From Rhipidocladum racemiflorum (lineage: Eukaryota; Streptophyta; Magnoliopsida; Poales; Poaceae), in contig CM070581.1 of NCBI GenBank assembly GCA_036346355.1, positions 682,001-746,000 on the forward strand: a stretch of DNA of 64,000 nt, written 5' to 3'. The notes under the pieces were generated by a model. The model was not told where the DNA came from. It saw nothing but the letters and a program-made list of their open reading frames with translations, and searched no databases. A program made the translations under genes and the position numbers. Each line of letters opens with the position of its first letter. The stretch's first letter is position 1. Positions 43,915-54,579 of the stretch are shown here, in pieces.

Positions 43915-44641
43915 GCGCCGGCTGGCAGGGTATGTACGTACGTGTAGGAGCTAGCAAGTACTAATTAATGTAGAGAATATTCATACTTCATGTACGCACT
44001 AAGCTAATTAGCATTTGTAAGCTCCTAGCTCCAATAACATTTCATCGTCACAATCGACATTCATTCAGGCCCAATTAATATAGTTTGAAGCTAATGCACT
44101 AGTAACATAGCTATATAGTGTATCTATCGAGATTGTTCCTAAAAAAATCTTTCAGATTTTATTTTAAACTGGAGCTAGATAGAACATCGATCTCCTCCGT
44201 ACGTGGAATAACCACAAGTCCATAACTGGAACAAAGCAAGACTTGGAGGTAGAAGAAATTGCGGCAAAACTCAATTACGACGAAATCATTTACTTGCATT
44301 ATCAGCTAATTAATTGGTAGTCGAAGAGATAAATTTGTAGTAAATAAACTCTCCATCCATTCATTATTATTATTTTTGTTGTCCTAGAATATGCATATAG
44401 TCATATCCTAAAGTTTTGACCACTAATTTGGACATAAATATTTAGGTTTGGACATGAAAGTGATGTTAAGGGCACTCGCAACAATCATTTGTAATTGATA
44501 CTATAGCTATGCTAATCAGATATTTGGTGAGGCGAGAGAAAGAGTGAGAGAATGTACGGGCTGGCGGCGAAGAGAAGAGAAGGGAAGGGAGGCTTAATTA
44601 TGCACTGGATGTGGAAACAGGTCGATGTTATTTAGGGCAGA
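43915..44641. other. no gene recognised
   Basis: AT-rich; could contain remains of the copia internal region. Confidence 0.45.
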
Positions 44642-44830
44642 CTAGTTACATGTCCGTGCGTTGCTACAAAAACAAAATTGATAACGAAAAATAAAGATTA
44701 AAAAATAAAAAAAATATTTCACAAGATCAAACATCTATCTTTAACGCTTCGTTTCTTGCGAAAGCAGGGCAATTAATGACGTGGGTAGAACTCACCACTG
44801 CCACCAACTGTTGCTTTATAATAGTAGAGA
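44642..44830 (-). mobile_element. Helitron-like non-autonomous element, copy 1
   Basis: On the minus strand it starts TCTCTACTATTATAAAGCA and ends CATGTAACTAG, placed between A (44641) and T (44831) with no target duplication. 189 bp; a shorter relative of the copies at 46098 and 46468. Confidence 0.75.
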
Positions 44831-44907
44831 TACAAGGTTTCATCCAGTAATATATAGTTGTTGGAAAGGGACAATCACCAGCTGACTAGATGCGGTTGTA
44901 TCATGTA

Positions 44908-45142
44908 CTCCCTCTGTCCCACAAAGAGTGCATTTCTAGTGTTCAAATTTTGTCCCACAAAGAGTGCATCTTTAGTCCGTAGGGCCCAGCTGTAAGTGTA
45001 TGCATGCTCATTTAAGCGCTTGTGGAAACCGAAACACCACCATGCTTGTGTATGGAGTAATGAGGGTCACATTAGTCATTTACCTTGCATACTAATCTGT
45101 CTTAAAAATCCTAGAAATGCACTCTTTGTGGGACAGAGGGAG
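44908..45142. mobile_element. Stowaway-type MITE, 235 bp
   Basis: CTCCCTCTGTCCCACAAAGA and its inverted copy at the ends, TA on both sides (44906-44907, 45143-45144). The same family is present inverted at 52653-52887. Confidence 0.95.
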
Positions 45143-45270
45143 TATGTAGCTTAGCTTATATAGCTGCTAGGCACATACATGGTTCGTCCAAATTAAGTCT
45201 GGCAGGCTCTGCTCATTTCATCTTGTTCAAGGGGCGCAAACAAATTAAACTTGGTAAACCCTCGCTATAT

Positions 45271-45480
45271 CAAGGTTTCAAATTTCATTTTCAGTATATA
45301 TCTGACCAAAATTTGAAATCTCGATGAGATCTCGTAATTTCAAACAAAATCCAAAAAACAAATTTCAAATCCGCTCATTTTTCAACCGAGATTTCAGTCA
45401 AATTGAACCGACCAAAAAACGGTAAAAAAACATATCAAAAAATTTTGAATTTTTTTGCGGATGATCTTGACCCTAAATCC
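45271..45480 (+). repeat. dispersed repeat family X, copy 3
   Basis: Starts AAGGTTTCAAATTTCATTTT and holds ACCGAGATTTCAGTCAAATT and GCGGATGATCTTGACCC, matching copies 1 and 2. Related AT-rich sequence (ATCTCGACC, GAGATCTCGCC) runs on to about 45675. Confidence 0.65.
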
Positions 45481-45784
45481 AATCAAATCCGCCCATAAAA
45501 ATAAAAATCCAGTAAAAATTCCCAAGATCTCGACCAAAATCGCCGAGATCTCGCCAAGATTTTAAAAGGTAATGTAGCATTTTGATTTTTTTTTCAAAAA
45601 AATTTACCCGGTCGAGATTTAGAATCTTGGACGTGTCCAAAATTTGAAATCTCAACCACAATTTTCAAAATATTGTTGAGATTTGTATTCATGAGCTAGA
45701 TAGCTTCTCGCTTGTTTGGCACACGCACACGCACACGCACAGTCAGGAGGGTGGATGGCTCTTTCAAAATGGTTCCATATTCCT

Positions 45785-46358
45785 GAGAGTACGTACTCCT
45801 ACTCTCAATATACCGTTTAAATGATGTTATTATACATCTTTATCCTTTTGAGTATACTCTAATATTGATTATAAGATACTCCAAAGTGAGTTCTGCGAAA
45901 AATTTCATCAAAGTCCACCCTTTATAGCATAATTTGTTTATATACTCTTTTTACATATGGAAAAGGGTATATAGCAAAAAAAAAAAAATAAAGGGTTCAG
46001 ATGAATTTTACAACAATATCGCATTGTAGTATCTTAGAATTATTATTGAAGTATACTGAAAGTGATAAAGGAGTATAACACATTCGTTTAAGTGGTACTA
46101 GTTACATGTCCGTGCGTTGCTACGAAAAACAAAATTGATAACGAAAAATAAAGATTAAAAAATAAAAAAAATTATTTTACAAAATCAAACATCTATCTTT
46201 AACGCTTCGTTTCTTGCGAAAGCTGGCTAATTAAAGCAACACTTCGTTTCTTGCGTAGGGCAATTAAGCGGCAATTAATGACGTGGGAAGAATGGACCAC
46301 TGCCACCAAGTGCTGCTTTAGAATAGTAGAGATACTGGAGGTGGGAGTACGTACTCCC
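45785..46358. mobile_element. foldback element with AGTACGTACTCC ends, split by Helitron-like copy 2
   Basis: Left arm 45785-45890 is complementary to 46018-46097 plus 46333-46358, once the insert 46098-46332 is set aside. The left end GAGAGTACGTACTCC mirrors GGGAGTACGTACTCCC. A second, one-armed copy begins at 46742. Confidence 0.7.
46098..46332 (-). mobile_element. Helitron-like non-autonomous element, copy 2
   Basis: 235 bp, minus strand 5' TCTCTACTATTCTAAAGC and 3' GTAACTAG, placed between A (46097) and T (46333). The related sequence at 46742-46800 keeps CAGTATACCACTT at the equivalent site, an empty site showing insertion between A and T without duplication. Confidence 0.85.
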
Positions 46359-46387
46359 AGGAGTACATACTCTTGGTAGTATGAAAG

Positions 46388-46388
<1 letters not shown>

Positions 46389-46452
<64 letters not shown>
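46389..46452. repeat. compound (TA)n(GA)n microsatellite
   Basis: About 40 bases of TA followed by about 24 bases of GA, between the foldback element and Helitron-like copy 3. Confidence 0.9.
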
Positions 46453-46467
46453 ATTGCATGTGTTATA

Positions 46468-46739
46468 CTAGTTACATGCCCGTGCGTTGCTACGAAAAAC
46501 AAAATTGATAACGAAAAATAAAGATTAAAAAATAAAAAAAAAATTCACAAAATCAAACATCTATCTTTAACGCTTCGTTTCTTGCGAAAGCTGGCTAATT
46601 AAAGCAACGCTTCGTTTCTTGCGTAGGGCAATTAATCAGGGCAATTAAGTAGAGCAATTAAACAGGGCAATTAAGCGACAATTAATGACGTGGGAAGAAT
46701 GGACCACTGCCACCAAGTGCTGCTTTAGAATAGTAGAGA
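46468..46739 (-). mobile_element. Helitron-like non-autonomous element, copy 3
   Basis: 272 bp with the same ends as copy 2, between A (46467) and T (46740). It carries an extra stretch of tandem GGGCAATTAA-type repeats (46625-46680) not present in copy 2, which explains the length difference. Confidence 0.82.
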
Positions 46740-46741
46740 TA

Positions 46742-46850
46742 GGAGTACGTACTCTCACCTTCAGTATACCACTTAAATGAATGTGTTATACTCTTTTATC
46801 ACTTTTAATATACTCCAATAAAAATTCTAAGATACTACAATAATACCGAA
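46742..46850. repeat. one arm of a second AGTACGTACTCC foldback element
   Basis: GGAGTACGTACTCTCACC... matches the left arm at 45785-45890 and supplies the unoccupied version of the Helitron-like copy 2 site. Its right arm was not found. Confidence 0.65.
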
Positions 46851-48025
46851 TAGCCGAGTAGATAATTACATGATACTACAATAATACTTGTAATTATCTA
46901 TACAAGTAGATAATTGCATGATTCTAATTTATTTGAAGGCCGATAATCTAAAAGTAATATCGTATCAGTAATTTCTTGATTGCAAATCAATTTACTGTCA
47001 ACTTTAGCTTTTACTAATGTGCATATTACAGCACGTTCGAAGCATGTGTAATTTTCTACTTAATATTTGTATGAATTTATCAACACGGAATAGTATGATT
47101 TATTACTCAGCATGTCACATTATACTATCATCTTTTATTTTTTTTTACTAGCAAAATCAGCATCTCAATTAATACTGCGTGTTGTTTTTTGGGCCGTCGT
47201 ACGCTAGTTAATTCCTCTTTGCAAGTTTCGATTAGCGTGTGCAATAGCTTAATTTGCGCGCAAGTGCAAATTAGTGCTACCGTAAATATATATGTATATT
47301 TATAATGCTTTGGTTGGGCAGCTTATGGCCATATCCCATCCACCCTTATCCACCCAACCAAACGCATCCTTAGCTAGCTCGGCTCGTCTTGGCTGGGCAT
47401 TCAGACTGAATAAGGTTATACATACATACATACATACAGTCTGACAGAACAGATACGCACAGCAAGCAGGCACTAAACAGGCCGGGCCGGCTTCTTCAGT
47501 TCTTACCTCCAGCCCTCCTCGGACACTGGACCCCCAAAACAGATGGGATGAAACCAACGGGCCGGGCCTGGGCGGTGTCCGTGTTCATGGCCTGCCTGCC
47601 TGCCCTTCAGTTCCGGCACAAACCAACGGGCCGGGCCGCAAGCCTACACGAAAGCCTATGTCTGTCTCTCTCGCATGGATGGATCTCCTCCTCCTTCCCT
47701 CCGACGCCGCGCGTCGTCTTCCCGGCGGACACCGCCCACCACCTTGCTGCCCTCCCGCCCCACCATCTTCCGCCGGTGCTGCGTCTCGCCGTACTAAGCG
47801 CCCGGACGCACAAGTATATCTAAACTAGCTACCTCCTCACTGCCGGCGACGCGCCCCTTCCCCACTGACCCCGGCGCTTGCGCGGCTCATCTTCCTCGCA
47901 CCCACACCTCCCTCTTCGGTGCTGCAGATTCGATAGCTATCTACCTCTTATTGCCCACTACGGCGGCCGCACGCCGCCGCTTGCCGACCAGGTGTTCGAC
48001 ATAAGTCCCCTGAGGCAAATCTGTT
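46851..48025. other. intergenic and PPR upstream region
   Basis: AT-rich to about 47300. The GC-rich part from 47450 (with repeated ACCAACGGGCCGGGCC at 47552 and 47623) is probably promoter and 5' untranslated sequence of the PPR gene. Confidence 0.5.
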
Positions 48026-50014
48026 ATGTTCTTGGCCAAACGACCATCAGGGTCGTCTCAGATTAGCAGGTTCTGCGTTCTCCAAACTGTTTATTGGAAC
48101 GTCTCATCGAGGCAGGTACGTTTCAGTGCCCGCGGCGACAATGCCACTCCAGGAAATCTCGGTCGGTTGTCCGAGCTTTTCCGGCCGGTGCGGATGGACA
48201 TCAGTGGCGTCATTGGGCGAGCACTGGAATGTGGGAGGTGGTCGGAGTCGGTCGAGCTGGAGCTAGAGAGGCTCCACCTCGAGCTGGATCCTTTTGTTGT
48301 CAACTCAGTGCTCCGGGGCTTGTCAGACTCGGAGATAGCGGTGCGGTTTTACTGGTGGGCAGAGTCACGATCGGGATTCAATCATAGCCAGTTTGCAATA
48401 GCATACATTGCGAAATTGCTGTTTATAGATGGCAATTTTGCTCTGCTGTCAGAGTTCCTTGGGAGAGTGAGGAGCCAGGGCGTGTCATTGCATCGGTCCC
48501 TGTATCGGATCCTTTTGTCTGGCTATGTCCGAGCTGGCAAGTTCGATTCGGTCATAGAGACATTTGATGAGATGATCACGTCCGGTTGCCGTGAGTTTGG
48601 TCTCGATTACAACAGGTTCATAGGCGTTTTGGTTAAGAATTGTTGCTTCGATTTGGTGGAGAAGTATTACAGCATGGCTCTTGCAAAAGGTTTTTTCTTG
48701 ACTCCATTTACTTACTCAAGATGGATCTCTGCATTGTGTCAATCAAATAGAATTGAGCTTGTAGAAGAGCTTCTGGCTGACATGGATAAATTTGGGTGTT
48801 TTCCAGATATTTGGGCATGTAACATATACATTGACTATTTGTGTAGACAAAATAGGTTATACGATGCCTTGCAGATGGTAGAGAAGATGGGGAAGAGAGG
48901 AACCGGCCCAGATGTTGTCACTTACACAACAGTTGTTGGTTGTTTATGTCATAATACGCGGTTCTCGGAAGCAGTTGGGCTTTGGGAAGAAATGCTGAGG
49001 AGGGGGCTTAGACCAGATGTTGTTGCTTGTGGTACACTGATCTTTGGGTTGTGCAAGAATGACAAGGTTGATGAGGCTTTTGAACTAGCATCGAGGATGC
49101 TAAGTCTGAATATAGATCTTAATGTCTCAATTTACAACGCCCTGATAAGTGGCTTTTGGAGAGGTGGGAGCATTGATAAGGCCTACAAAATGATATCCTT
49201 CATGCGGACAAACGGATGTGAACCAGATGTTGTCACATACAATATCCTTTTAAACCATTACTGCAATATAGGTATGATGAAGAAAGCTGAAAATTTGATA
49301 AGAAAGATGGAAATGAGTGGCGTGAATCCTGACCGATACAGCTATAATCAGTTGTTAAAAGGACTGTGCAAAGCTCATCAACTGGACAAGGCTTTTGCTT
49401 TCGTTTCTGATCATATGGAAGTTGGTGGGTTCTGCGATATTGTATCCTGTAACATACTAATCGATGCATTTTGCAAGGCAAAAAAAGTAAATTCTGCATT
49501 GAAGCTATTCAAGGAAATGGGTTATAAGGGAATGCAAGCTGACGCTGTGACTTACGGAACTCTGATCAATGGTCTTTTCAGTGTAGGGTACTACAATCTA
49601 GCTGAAGAACTTTTTGAGCAGATGCTGAAGGCTCAGATTGTTCCTAATGTTAATCTGTACAATATTATGCTCCATAACTTGTGTAAGATTGGTCATTTCA
49701 AACATGCTCAGAAAATATTCTGGCAAATGATTCAGAAGGATGTCTCACCTGATACTATTACTTTTAACACACTCATATTTTGGCTTGGAAAAAGCTCAAG
49801 AGCAATTGAAGCCCTTGATATGTTCAAGGATATGAGGACAAGAGGTGTTGAACCAGATAGCTTGACATTCAAGCATTTAATTAACGGTCTTCTGGATGAG
49901 GGGAAATCTACACTGGCTTATGAGGTATGGGAATATATGATGGAGAATGGTATCATTCTCGACAGAGATGTTTCTGAAAGGCTGATAAGCGTGCTTAAAT
50001 TGAAGAACAAGTAA
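48026..50014 (+). CDS. P-class pentatricopeptide repeat (PPR) protein
   Basis: Predicted organellar RNA-binding protein, 662 residues if ATG 48026 is used. Tandem 35-residue PPR helical repeats run from about residue 150 to 645; clear ones include PDVVTYTTVVGCLCHNTRFS, PDVVTYNILLNHYCNIGMMK and PDTITFNTLIFWLGKSSRAI. No E, DYW or SMR domain, so P class. The first 56 residues (MFLAKRPSGSSQISRFC, then SSRQVRFSA) are Arg/Ser-rich and nearly free of acidic residues, as expected for a mitochondrial presequence. An alternative start is Met57 (48194, MDISGVIGR), and a strong donor-like CAG|GTACG at 48112-48119 hints at splicing in the leader. The arrangement recalls Arabidopsis At1g13040 from memory. 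Single exon after the start, as is usual for the family; no breaks. Target RNA unknown. Confidence 0.93.
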   Translation: MFLAKRPSGSSQISRFCVLQTVYWNVSSRQVRFSARGDNATPGNLGRLSELFRPVRMDISGVIGRALECGRWSESVELELERLHLELDPFVVNSVLRGLSDSEIAVRFYWWAESRSGFNHSQFAIAYIAKLLFIDGNFALLSEFLGRVRSQGVSLHRSLYRILLSGYVRAGKFDSVIETFDEMITSGCREFGLDYNRFIGVLVKNCCFDLVEKYYSMALAKGFFLTPFTYSRWISALCQSNRIELVEELLADMDKFGCFPDIWACNIYIDYLCRQNRLYDALQMVEKMGKRGTGPDVVTYTTVVGCLCHNTRFSEAVGLWEEMLRRGLRPDVVACGTLIFGLCKNDKVDEAFELASRMLSLNIDLNVSIYNALISGFWRGGSIDKAYKMISFMRTNGCEPDVVTYNILLNHYCNIGMMKKAENLIRKMEMSGVNPDRYSYNQLLKGLCKAHQLDKAFAFVSDHMEVGGFCDIVSCNILIDAFCKAKKVNSALKLFKEMGYKGMQADAVTYGTLINGLFSVGYYNLAEELFEQMLKAQIVPNVNLYNIMLHNLCKIGHFKHAQKIFWQMIQKDVSPDTITFNTLIFWLGKSSRAIEALDMFKDMRTRGVEPDSLTFKHLINGLLDEGKSTLAYEVWEYMMENGIILDRDVSERLISVLKLKNK

Positions 50015-51916
50015 CCGTTAAGTTTCTGGAGAACTTCAGCCTCTAGATGCTTTTCTGCCTGTGCCACCTCCATACACCTACCGTCAGAGCTTAATGGTCT
50101 GAACTTTATTAGTGGACTCTAAGCTTGTCGCTGTGCAGTTGCCCACAGCTTTGCTGCGCTCCTCGCTTTATGCATGCACAGTAGCTGGACCAGACCCGTG
50201 GCAGACGTACCAAAGTTGCAATGGACAAGGTAATGCTCCTTTTCACCTTCTGAATTATGGACATTGTACTAGATTTGTTCATGTAAACACCAGAAATCTA
50301 ATTTGTGAAGATAAGACATTTTACTTGAGCAAACAAACTATATTAGATTTTCAGAGCTAGTGACCAAGATAATCATATCTGATTCAGAGCTATTACGCTT
50401 GAATCATGTCTGATGCTATGTGAAGACATTTGACCTGATATTTGATATTTGGGCATCAAATGAAGATTGCCTCAAGCCATGTAGAGAACTTATGTTTACT
50501 CTAATTTTCAATTGATTTCAGTGGGTCCATACCGAATATTTTTATATCCTTATACATGCATATTTGTCCAATACACTATAAGGTTTCTCTGATATCACAG
50601 GTGTGGTCTCCAATACTTCTAGATAAAGTTGTCAACCCCTTTCATGAGAAAGTTTGCAAGGTGGCTGACGTTAGCATGGGATATGCTTTATGAGGTAAAT
50701 ATTTACTTCACTGATTGAATTCACTTTTCCCCCCTCAGATGTAATTGTCTGCTGTCAAAATATGGTTGCATCATACATCTTTGCCTGCATAAATAGCCCA
50801 TAATATTGTAAAATCGACCTTAATGCCTCATCACTATACTATAACCCAAAATAAATAAATGTTGGTAGCTAAGTATGCTGTGGTGAGAGTTAGCATTTAG
50901 AAATGCCAGTATTCTTATGAACATAAGATTAAAATTTTGGAACTTGGATCAGGTGCAACACAGATGTGGTAAATACAACCTGCTGTATAATATGAATCCA
51001 CACTCCACTGTTTGATGACTTTCGTAGCTTAGCCACTTGAAGGTGCATGCATCATGACTCGTTACTCTGACTGCAGGAACAGTGCTTCTGCATTTCATGT
51101 AATTACTTGTCGACTTGCCCGTGCTTTTGCCTCCTGTACCAAAATGAACTGACATTCTCATGCATTTTCATGATCCTACTGCACTTGCTTGTTGTTTTCC
51201 TTCCTCTTCTTTCTGTTCTGAATGCAAATATGACTACAGGGCAGAAATAGCAGCTGGTTTCCATATTATGGACTTCTCTGCACATTGACAGGCTAAAATT
51301 CAGCGCGCAACCGTAAATGGCTTTATCTATATCCTTAGGAGCTCTAGAGTGTGAACAGAAGTTGCTTTAAGAGTGAAAAAATACTACCATGAAGATAAAG
51401 GGTTTCAAGAACAGAGTTCCATATCCTCCAATGAGCGTTTGGTAACTCTGGGATAAAAAAAATAGAGTTGGTCATGACTGCACATGTTGAATATTACATG
51501 TGGGAACGTGAGAATATTGAAGTTTGATCAGTCAGTTAGTGTGCCTAAGAGGGAAATTGCTCCAGTGCAATTGCTGCAAACCCGATAATATATCGTGGTG
51601 TTAGTAACTGCAAACTCATCTGGTCTTCCTGCCCATACTCTGAGTCTGACCCAATGGATTATTGAAGTGCAGTAGCTCAGGAGTTGTTCATGGCTGAGAC
51701 TGCAAGGTTTGCTGGGGCACTTGTCATGTGCTGCTTATGTTCAAGACTGTACAGATTCTGGAAGCAGATGATATGATACCATGTGTCAGAAGATGGCACA
51801 ATTGTGATTCCGTTCGGTATTAAACTGTAAAAGTTTTGATCCCCCTGTGGTGTTCAGGGTTTTGTCCTTGTGCTTTTCTCGGTTTTGATACTAGAATAGA
51901 CTTTGTCGGTCCTGTT
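50015..51916. other. PPR 3' flank, no further gene recognised
   Basis: Ordinary AT-rich sequence; may include a spliced 3' UTR. No conserved frame. Confidence 0.5.
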
Positions 51917-51991
51917 TGGAACGCAGGAATTTCACAAGAAACAGTTCAAATTGCCATAGGAATTGGGAATTTTCCCGTGTTCCAAACAGGG
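51917..51991. mobile_element. short Tourist-like MITE remnant
   Basis: GGTCCTGTTTGGAACGCAGG at left and, inverted, ACCCTGTTTGGAACACGGG at right, 75 bp apart end to end. Small and possibly internally deleted. Confidence 0.6.
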
Positions 51992-52336
51992 TTGTAGTTG
52001 CTGACAAGGAGAATTCTGTGTATGGCTGTACGCATAATGATGTTGTATCTGTTGTACAGTATCTCATATAAACATGAAAACATCATAATTTGGAAATTGC
52101 AGGAATTTTGATAGTTTCTTAAGCTGTGAATGCAGTGTCATGTTGTGCATGGTTTGGGTACGGAGAGGCCCGTGCGTATCCTGAACTGGGCCTCATCAGG
52201 TCATTGTCGGAATTCGATGGATGGTGCTGGCCTATCTGATGAGACAGACGGGCTGTCAAAGGTAAGATAGGCTTAGACCAGAGGCACTGCTTGTCTGCTT
52301 CTCCCACCTGGGCTGTTGCCGGATCGTCTCATCACC

Positions 52337-52338
<2 letters not shown>

Positions 52339-52391
<53 letters not shown>
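52339..52391. repeat. (GA)n microsatellite
   Basis: About 26 uninterrupted AG/GA units. Confidence 0.97.
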
Positions 52392-52392
<1 letters not shown>

Positions 52393-52652
52393 GGTCAAGG
52401 GATTCCTCTTAAAAATGTTTAAGAAATGAACCGACATTTCTAACAGTGGTGATGGTAACATGGACGACGCGCGTGAGCCCACGCCGCCGGCGATGCAGCG
52501 TGAGAGAGACAGGCTCCCGGATATCTGGTACGGGGAAGGATTAACGGACACGCAGCTGTACACTCGTGGAAACACCTGCATCTTGTCGTACGCGAGAGAG
52601 AGACTGAGAGACTGAGAGGGGCTGTCCCACAAACCGAACCTACTAGGCAATA

Positions 52653-52887
52653 CTCCCTCTGTCCCACAAAGAGTGCATTTCTAGGATTTTTAAGACAGAT
52701 TAGTGTGCAAGGTAAATGACTAATGTGCCCCTTATTACTCCATACACAAGCATGGTGGTGCTTCGGTTTCCACAAGCACTTAAATGAGCATGTATACACT
52801 TACAGCTGGACCCTATAGACTAAAGATGTATTCTTTGTGGGACAAAATTTGAACACTAGAAATGCACTCTTTGTGAGACAGAGGGAG
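52653..52887. mobile_element. Stowaway-type MITE, inverted relative of 44908-45142
   Basis: 235 bp with CTCCCTCTGTCCCACAAAG/CTTTGTGAGACAGAGGGAG ends and TA on each side (52651-52652, 52888-52889). The interior matches the copy at 44908 in reverse orientation. A near-repeat of the flank, TGTCCCACAAACCGAAC, lies at 52623-52639 and 52940-52956. Confidence 0.95.
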
Positions 52888-53462
52888 TATAGGATAGGCA
52901 GCGAAAGCGCACCAAACCTAGGCAACGCCGGCCGCGCTTGTCCCACAAACCGAACCGACCAGGCAAGGAATACAATACGCGCCAAAATCTTGGTCCGTTG
53001 GCCGCGAGAGACGTTGCATCGGCGCGGTTGCGGCACGTACTACGCGTCTCCGTCTCGGCCGGTGACACCGCGTCGATGCATGTCGCGGCGTAATCAGCCA
53101 CCGACTGCTCCCCCGATATCATCGCTGCATAGACTAGTCGGAGGACCAAAGTTAGTTGGAGGGTTCGTCTGGTTGTTCCACGCAAGCATGTGCACGTGGA
53201 TGCCTACGTGTTTGCTCTGCCTCTCGACAACAAAGTATATCTCTAGCTACTCCACATGCTTCTTTATTTACAACAAAGTACATCCTAGCTCCTGTGCTGT
53301 TTGTTCCCGGAAGATTTTTGAGCTAGATAAAAAAAAAAAAAAAAGGCCGTGCTCGTCCTACTACGACGTGCTAGTTAAAAATGAAGGCTTGTGCAAACAC
53401 CGTCCAGTTGTAACTTGTACTGCTTGCCGATTTCCTTGTTCCGTTTGATGACATGCTCTCGT

Positions 53463-53730
53463 GGAATAGGGATCCGATGCCGTCCTGTGGGGACTGTAAC
53501 TTAAACAATCCCTGCGGGACCGTTCGATTGAAAATGAATGGCTTCAATAGGCTAAAAGTATTGTGCAGATGGTTTTATTGTGCGGAAACACTGTTCATGA
53601 TACTGTAGCAAAACACTTATCCAATTTTTAGCCGATCCGGATCGTCCGATACTTCGATCGGACAGTTCGCGTCTGTGGGGACTGCTTAAGTTGCAATCCC
53701 CACATGAACTGGACCGGATCCCTGTCCGCT
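53463..53730. mobile_element. MITE-like inverted repeat, about 265 bp
   Basis: Left arm TAGGGATCCGATGCCG...GTGGGGACTGTAACTTAA is complementary to TTAAGTTGCAATCCCCAC...CGGATCCCT at right. Target duplication not resolved. Confidence 0.6.
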
Positions 53731-53794
53731 CTGGTGATATCCTCGCTCTGATGACACCTTCAGGAACGTTGGAAAGCTCACCCACAAGAGATTA

Positions 53795-54030
53795 AGAGTG
53801 TATTTGGTTGCCTGTATAAAGTGGTACATGTATGAGATTGTTCGAAAAAAAGTCATCCATGTATTTCGTTGCTTTAATGGAACCATCCCATCCTGAACCA
53901 AGTGATACAAATTTGAGGAATATTCCCTCTAGATGCTACACCATTCCATTCACCCAAAGTAATGGAACCAAATGGTACAGGACCATTCTATCCCATTAAA
54001 CCTCATCCTATAAACCAAACACAATAGAAT
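53795..54030. mobile_element. probable MITE with GTGTATTTGGTT ends
   Basis: AGTGTATTTGGTTGCCTGTA at left; TATAAACCAAACACAAT at right is its imperfect inverse. AT-rich interior with repeated AATGGAACCA. Confidence 0.5.
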
Positions 54031-54579
54031 GGTTTATCTATTATAGCAATTAATCCTCTCGTATTTGATTGTCATTTACAAACACACAATTTTGATCTCC
54101 AAGATCAAAATGATGAAGTGGTATATCTTTTCATAAATCTTTAGCAAAGTTAAGCGATTAAGCTCCTTCTCACCATGGGAGATATAGGATAATTAATACA
54201 ATCTTTTCAGATTTCACTTATACTAAGACTCAAAGTCGTCAGCATGAGAATAGATATCTGCTACCCTGAAGACAACCATCATTGATGTCTGTCGATGTTC
54301 AAGATCCGGGGGTTCCTTTATCGAGTTTACGAATGTAATTCTGGTTGCCTTTATTTGTAAAATAATATTGAAATGGGTAGGAAAGGAATGTGAATTGTAT
54401 TATATCATGAATGTCTTTACAGTGTACAAACTACTCTTAAACTTCAACACTAACATACCATGCTCAACACAGGCTCTATATCTCTGAATCCTTGCAGGAG
54501 TATCATATTTATAGCGTCGAAGGGACGGCAGTTGTCATCTTCGGAGAGATATCTTCCTGTCAAAAGGTGTTTTTGGACA
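54031..54579. other. no gene recognised
   Basis: AT-rich, without structure that I can assign. Confidence 0.45.

Noticed and set aside
46335..46467. A direct TA target duplication for the Helitron-like copies (mariner-type MITE reading)
   Set aside because: The ends lack terminal inverted repeats and match TCTCTACTAT/CTAG; the empty site in the related arm fits insertion between A and T. Kept as the stated way to refute the Helitron call.
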